Below are positions 7,098 through 9,825 of a DNA stretch of 9,825 nt, piece after piece. Location: contig JBGPND010000197.1 of the NCBI GenBank assembly GCA_041487355.1, forward strand, positions 1-9,825. Direction: 5' to 3'. This stretch comes from JAMXLO01 sp041487355. Lineage in GTDB: Bacteria > Pseudomonadota > Alphaproteobacteria > Acetobacterales > Acetobacteraceae. How positions within the stretch are numbered: position 1 is the first letter of the stretch; every line of letters starts with the position of its first letter. Below the pieces are notes generated by a model that was not told the DNA's origin, made no database searches, and was given only the letters and a program-made list of their open reading frames with translations. The position numbers were made by a program, and so were the translations under genes.

Positions 7098-7182
7098 GGC
7101 GGATAAGCGCCCCCTGGACTTGATCCGGGGGGCATTCCGCCGTCGTCCGATGGCGGAATGCGTTTCGCTCTTCCGCCCTACG
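7093..7182. repeat. Nested REP-like palindromes between convergent genes (possible bidirectional terminator)
   Basis: Three stems are nested or in tandem. The outer 11-bp perfect arms are CGTAGGGCGGA at 7093-7103 and its complement at 7172-7182, extendable to 17 with two mismatches. Inside is a 9-bp stem, CCCCCTGGA at 7110-7118 with 7124-7132 across a CTTGA loop (one G-U). Next is a perfect 10-bp stem, GCATTCCGCC at 7132-7141 with 7152-7161. Both the GTAGGGCGGATAAGCG outer arm and the CTGGACTTGATCC core resemble widespread alphaproteobacterial intergenic repeats, recognised by eye. Lying between convergent genes, the structure could end transcription from both sides; T-tracts are absent, so this is inference. 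Bases 7183-7203 hold nothing recognisable. Confidence 0.75.
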
Positions 7183-7203
7183 TTGGTCCCCCAACACCCC
7201 GCC

Positions 7204-8142
7204 TCACCACACCATCCGCCGCGCCGTGTCCTTCTTCGGCGTCGGCCGGGTAAGCGCGGCCCACTCGGTCACCGGCATGAAGCGCGGCGCCAGGAACTGG
7301 TAGGTGCGATTCAGCAGCAGCTGGACGCCGTCGTCGAAACCGATGGCGGCCGCATTTCACTCCAGCAGCAACGGCTGCCAGGCCCGCTGCGTGCGATACA
7401 GCCAGTCCCGGTTGGACCGGATGAACGTCCGCTGGCTCTCGCTGTTGCGCAGGGCCGCCATCACCTCGCCGGTCTCGGCGTCCAGCTCATCGAAGCGGTG
7501 GCCGATCTGCTTCAGCGCCGTCGCCGCCAGGCGGCGCACCTGCGTCAGCGTCTCGAGATGCGAGGCGTCGCCGTGATACGCGTGGGCGACGCAGTTCCGC
7601 TTCTCCGCCATCGCCTTCACGCGGCGCAGCAGCCGATCGCGCAGTGCCTCGATATAGGCGAGTTCCTGCGCCAGCTCCTCCACCAAGTGTATCACGGCCT
7701 GGCTGACCGGCAGTCCGAGCACCTCCGCCGCCTTGGCGAACGCCTGCTGCACCCGTTGCCGCCGCGCCGGGTCATCGGCGATCTGCAGCAGCGAGTCGGC
7801 ATCGAGCTGCGGTGTGTCGGCGCCGGTGTCAGAGTTCAGCCAGGCGACGAGCTGCCATTGCACCCGTGCATTGGCGATCTGCAGATGCACTTCATCGGGC
7901 TGCCAGCTTGCCTCGCCGCTCAGCACTTCGGGCGGCAAGGGATCGCCGATATGCAACCCGCCGACGAAGTCGAGCGACTGCGCGATCAGGCCGAGCATCC
8001 GCCCGTCATCGGAGTCGTCTTCGATGCCGAACTCCCGCTGCAGTGCGCGCAGCGGGATCGCCGCCTCCTTCTCGCCCAGATGCACCACCATGACCGGCGC
8101 GCCGTCGCTCTCGGCCCGCCGGAACAGTGGATCGCCGAACAT
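7204..8142 (-). pseudogene. Conserved hypothetical gene broken by an in-frame TGA and an IS at its start
   Basis: From the ATG at 8142 the frame encodes 261 residues, MFGDPLFRRA... to ...RAWQPLLLE, then TGA (7357-7359). The same frame then runs a further 50 codons, NAAAIGFDDGVQLLLNRTYQ..., to a second TGA at 7204-7206. The extension keeps the strong G/C third-position bias and protein-like composition, so it is very likely the true C-terminus (about 312 residues). The stop most simply comes from TGG (Trp) by one G-to-A change. I do not recognise a functional family: the protein is soluble and mostly helical, with a charged C-terminal half including LVEELAQELAYIEALRDRLLRR (about 149-170), and no catalytic motif is visible. 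An insertion sequence ends one base upstream of the ATG, so the native ribosome binding site and promoter are displaced. If read, the first 261 residues could still be made. Confidence 0.8.
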
Positions 8143-8143
8143 G

Positions 8144-8169
8144 TGTCAACCCAAAGTAGAAATGTCCCC
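8144..8169. repeat. Left terminal inverted repeat of the IS
   Basis: It starts TGTCAACCCAAAGTAG and ends AATGTCCCC, and matches the complement of 9800-9825 at 23 of 26 positions. The outermost six bases read TTGACA outward, a perfect -35 hexamer facing the disrupted gene; no good -10 follows at 16-18 nt. Confidence 0.9.
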
Positions 8170-8483
8170 TCGTTCCCCACAATAGGAATGTCCCCTTTTG
8201 GGTCTCGTCACCGTCTGGTGTGTGGGAAGCCACGACCACCCGGGGCTCCATGTGGTAACCCGGACTGTGCCCGACTGACGGCACCCTCTATGGCGCGGCG
8301 GACCCCATTGCCCAGTTTCTTGGTTCGGCTGGGGGCCGTTTCTTCGTCCCGGCCTGATCATCCGCAGGACGCCGCGCACAGCCGCAGTCAAGGATGGCCG
8401 CAGGCCACCGCGGAGCGGCGCGAAGCGTCCTTGACGGTGGCGAGCACGGCGTCAGGCTCGAGCAGGATGGGCCGGACCAGCCG
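8170..8483. other. Non-coding left part of the IS
   Basis: About 310 bp between the left end and the transposase stop contain no supported gene. Open frames here lack a plausible start site and recognisable protein. Features seen are the subterminal repeat and an 8-bp perfect stem, GTCAAGGA at 8387-8394 with TCCTTGAC at 8428-8435, enclosing a GC-rich stretch that can fold further (GCCGC with GCGGC). This stem lies downstream of the transposase stop and could act as its 3' structure or terminator, although no T-tract follows. Confidence 0.5.
8176..8195. repeat. Left subterminal repeat of the IS
   Basis: CCCACAATAGGAATGTCCCC is a diverged copy of 8150-8169, shifted by 26 bp, in the same orientation. 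A probable second transposase-binding site (inference). Confidence 0.65.
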
Positions 8484-9725
8484 CTACGTCGTTGCTAAAT
8501 TCATAGAGGCAATGGTCGCCCGAGCCGCCGCGGCGACCAGGCGATCGACCCGCGCATCGATCGTTTTCTCGTCTTCCGCCTCCGACGGAACCAGCAGCTT
8601 CTTGTAAGCCGTGCAGGCCAGCACCCTGTCCTTATAATGAACCCGCATGGTGCCATCCTGATGATGATGCAGCGTCACCCGCGCGCCACGCAGCGCCGTA
8701 CCGGGACCCGTGGTCTTTACGCAATACATCGACCCGCCCGCGCGAAAGGTCAGGGCTTTCGACAACACCCGCTCCTCACGGCGAGCCAGCACCGCGTCCA
8801 GGTCAGCGGCCGAACCCGTCCATGGGCGATGCGCCGATGAACCATCGCGCGGATCGACCGCGAACCGGCGGTTCCAGGCCGCCATGAATACCGGCAAATA
8901 CGCCTCGGCCTCCACCATCGTCGCGATGCTCTGAAGCCGCATCTCCTTCACCAGCCGGTCCTGCAACGTCTGGTTCGCCCGCTCCACCCGACCCTTTGCC
9001 TGGGGCGTCAGCGCGTGGATCGGCTCGATCGCCAGCCGCTCCGCCACACGTCCAAACTCTGTCTTGCCATCCCCGCTCGCGGCGTCCTTCGCATTCACCC
9101 GGAAGATGCCGTGCCGGTCCGAGTAGAACGCCAGCGGACGCCCATGCGCCAACACATGGCTCCGCAGTGCTTCCAGATACGCCCGCGTCGTCTCCGAGGG
9201 CGCAAAACGCAGCGCCGTCAGCCGGCTCGTCGCATCGTCGATGAACACGATCAGCGTGCAGCGCGGGCCGCGGCCTTCGAACCAGGCATGCGGGCTGCCG
9301 TCGATCTGGATCAGCTCGCCAAATCGGGGCCGCCGCTCGCGCAGCTGAAACACGCGCTTCTGCCGGCGCCGCTTCGGACGCCACAGCCCCAGGTCGATCT
9401 GCATCCGGCGAACCGTCTCCGCCGAAACCACGATCCCCTCACGCTCCAGAAGCTTCTCCACCGCCAGCGTGGGGCCAAAGTCAGGATATTTGTCCCTCAG
9501 CAGCTCAGCGATCCGGCCGCGTTGCGCGTCCGACAGACGGTTGTTCGAGGGCCGGCCGCGCTGGCGGGAGACCAAGCCGGCGTCCCCCTGCCGCTTCCAC
9601 GACCGCACCAGCCGCTTGAACTGCCGAACTCCGATGCCGAGACGCTCCGAAGCCTGGCGTTGCGACAGCTGCTTCTCTTGCGTCTGGCGGATCAGATGCG
9701 ACCGTTCGCGCTCCAGAGTGCTCAT
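8484..9725 (-). CDS. IS transposase with DDE integrase core (ISNCY/ISDol1-like)
   Basis: A 413-residue, apparently intact transposase. Residues 16-60 form a helix-turn-helix (QEKQLSQRQASERLGIGVRQFKRLVRSWKRQG) followed by the basic RQRGRPSNN. A second helical DNA-binding section runs to about 130, and the rve-type catalytic core to about 300. The probable catalytic triad is Asp142 (IQIDGS), Asp203 (YSDRHG) and Glu248 (KGRVERANQ). The C-terminal section (about 325-385) looks like a small beta-rich domain. It catalyses cutting and strand transfer at the IS ends. I chose ATG 9725 over 9758 because GGAGGGGG precedes it by a suitable distance, and the 11 added residues are Gly-rich and unlike the family. 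No frameshift or early stop is seen, so the element may be active. Confidence 0.92.
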   Translation of the reverse strand: MSTLERERSHLIRQTQEKQLSQRQASERLGIGVRQFKRLVRSWKRQGDAGLVSRQRGRPSNNRLSDAQRGRIAELLRDKYPDFGPTLAVEKLLEREGIVVSAETVRRMQIDLGLWRPKRRRQKRVFQLRERRPRFGELIQIDGSPHAWFEGRGPRCTLIVFIDDATSRLTALRFAPSETTRAYLEALRSHVLAHGRPLAFYSDRHGIFRVNAKDAASGDGKTEFGRVAERLAIEPIHALTPQAKGRVERANQTLQDRLVKEMRLQSIATMVEAEAYLPVFMAAWNRRFAVDPRDGSSAHRPWTGSAADLDAVLARREERVLSKALTFRAGGSMYCVKTTGPGTALRGARVTLHHHQDGTMRVHYKDRVLACTAYKKLLVPSEAEDEKTIDARVDRLVAAAARATIASMNLATT

Positions 9726-9775
9726 CCATAGACCCCCTCCCGCCATCCAGACCCCCAACGCAATGCCACGCGAAA

Positions 9776-9795
9776 CGGGACATTCTAACTTTGCG
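9776..9795. repeat. Right subterminal repeat of the IS
   Basis: CGGGACATTCTAACTTTGCG is a diverged copy of 9800-9819, shifted by 24 bp, in the same orientation. It lies in the 100-bp leader of the transposase gene, so binding here could also control expression (inference). Confidence 0.6.
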
Positions 9796-9799
9796 CAAA

Positions 9800-9825
9800 G
9801 GGGACATTCCTACTTTGGGCTAACA
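9800..9825. repeat. Right terminal inverted repeat of the IS
   Basis: GGGGACATTCCTACTTTGGG followed by CTAACA; this is the complement of the left end with three mismatches. The window stops on its terminal base. Confidence 0.9.

Larger units (their letters stand above)
8144..9825 (-). mobile_element. Complete insertion sequence, ISNCY/ISDol1-like, about 1.68 kb
   Basis: Terminal inverted repeats of 26 bp (three mismatches) bound the element at 8144-8169 and 9800-9825, both starting TGT. A single transposase gene occupies most of it. Each end also carries a second, subterminal copy of the TAGGAATGTCCCC-type motif. The left end abuts the start codon of the minus-strand hypothetical gene. The right flank lies outside the window, so a target duplication cannot be examined. 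The family name rests on the transposase's type and the GGGGACATT-containing ends; it is recognition by memory, not by search. Confidence 0.88.

Noticed and set aside
8146..8391. Small minus-strand frame reading out through the left IS end
   Set aside because: It ends in the terminal repeat, has no Shine-Dalgarno, and its product is translated repeat sequence; a frequent artefact at IS ends.
7120..8607. 495-codon plus-strand open frame
   Set aside because: It is antisense to the broken hypothetical gene and crosses the IS boundary into the IS, so it cannot be an old gene; composition is Arg/Gln-rich with no recognisable domain.
9015..9731. 238-codon plus-strand open frame within the IS
   Set aside because: It is antisense to the transposase and shows no domain or ribosome binding site.
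1..9825. CRISPR array, tRNA/rRNA, phage, toxin-antitoxin or known defence genes
   Set aside because: No regularly spaced repeats, RNA gene sequences or matching protein motifs were seen on either strand.

Overview
This is a GC-rich, tightly packed window with strongly G/C-biased third codon positions. The mix of genes, two palindrome types common between alphaproteobacterial genes, and the IS family all suggest an alphaproteobacterium, most likely Rhodospirillales/Acetobacteraceae. That assignment is inference; there is no rRNA or marker gene here.

Left part (1-1115): a secreted parallel beta-helix protein on the minus strand, cut off by the window edge. It is divergent from the next operon, and the gap between them holds an inverted-repeat element of about 180 bp with a 14-bp GC-rich hairpin. 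Centre-left (1116-5491): a two-gene operon joined by an ATGA overlap. The first gene is a large FAD plus Fe-S dehydrogenase of the D-2-hydroxyacid/D-2-hydroxyglutarate (YdiJ/GlcD-GlcF) type. The second is an open frame fusing a DUF924 domain to a six-bladed NHL-type propeller. An ideal Shine-Dalgarno and ATG sit exactly at the domain junction, and a one-base change would separate the two genes.

Centre-right (5492-7097): a ComB-like phosphatase on the minus strand, divergent from a SnoaL/NTF2-like gene that is followed 20 nt later by an 85-residue conserved hypothetical gene. A nested, REP-like set of palindromes fills the gap to the convergent next gene. Right part (7204-9825): a conserved hypothetical gene on the minus strand that appears inactivated twice, by an in-frame TGA (position 262, probably a former Trp) and by an insertion sequence whose end lies one base upstream of its ATG. 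The IS is complete (8144-9825), with 26-bp imperfect terminal inverted repeats, subterminal repeats and an intact DDE transposase of the ISNCY/ISDol1 type. The window ends on its last base.

The genes read as ordinary chromosomal metabolic and hypothetical genes with one recent mobile insertion. I see no CRISPR array, RNA gene, phage module or convincing new defence system. The observations most worth checking are the DUF924-propeller junction, the doubly hit gene next to the IS, and the two palindromic elements.
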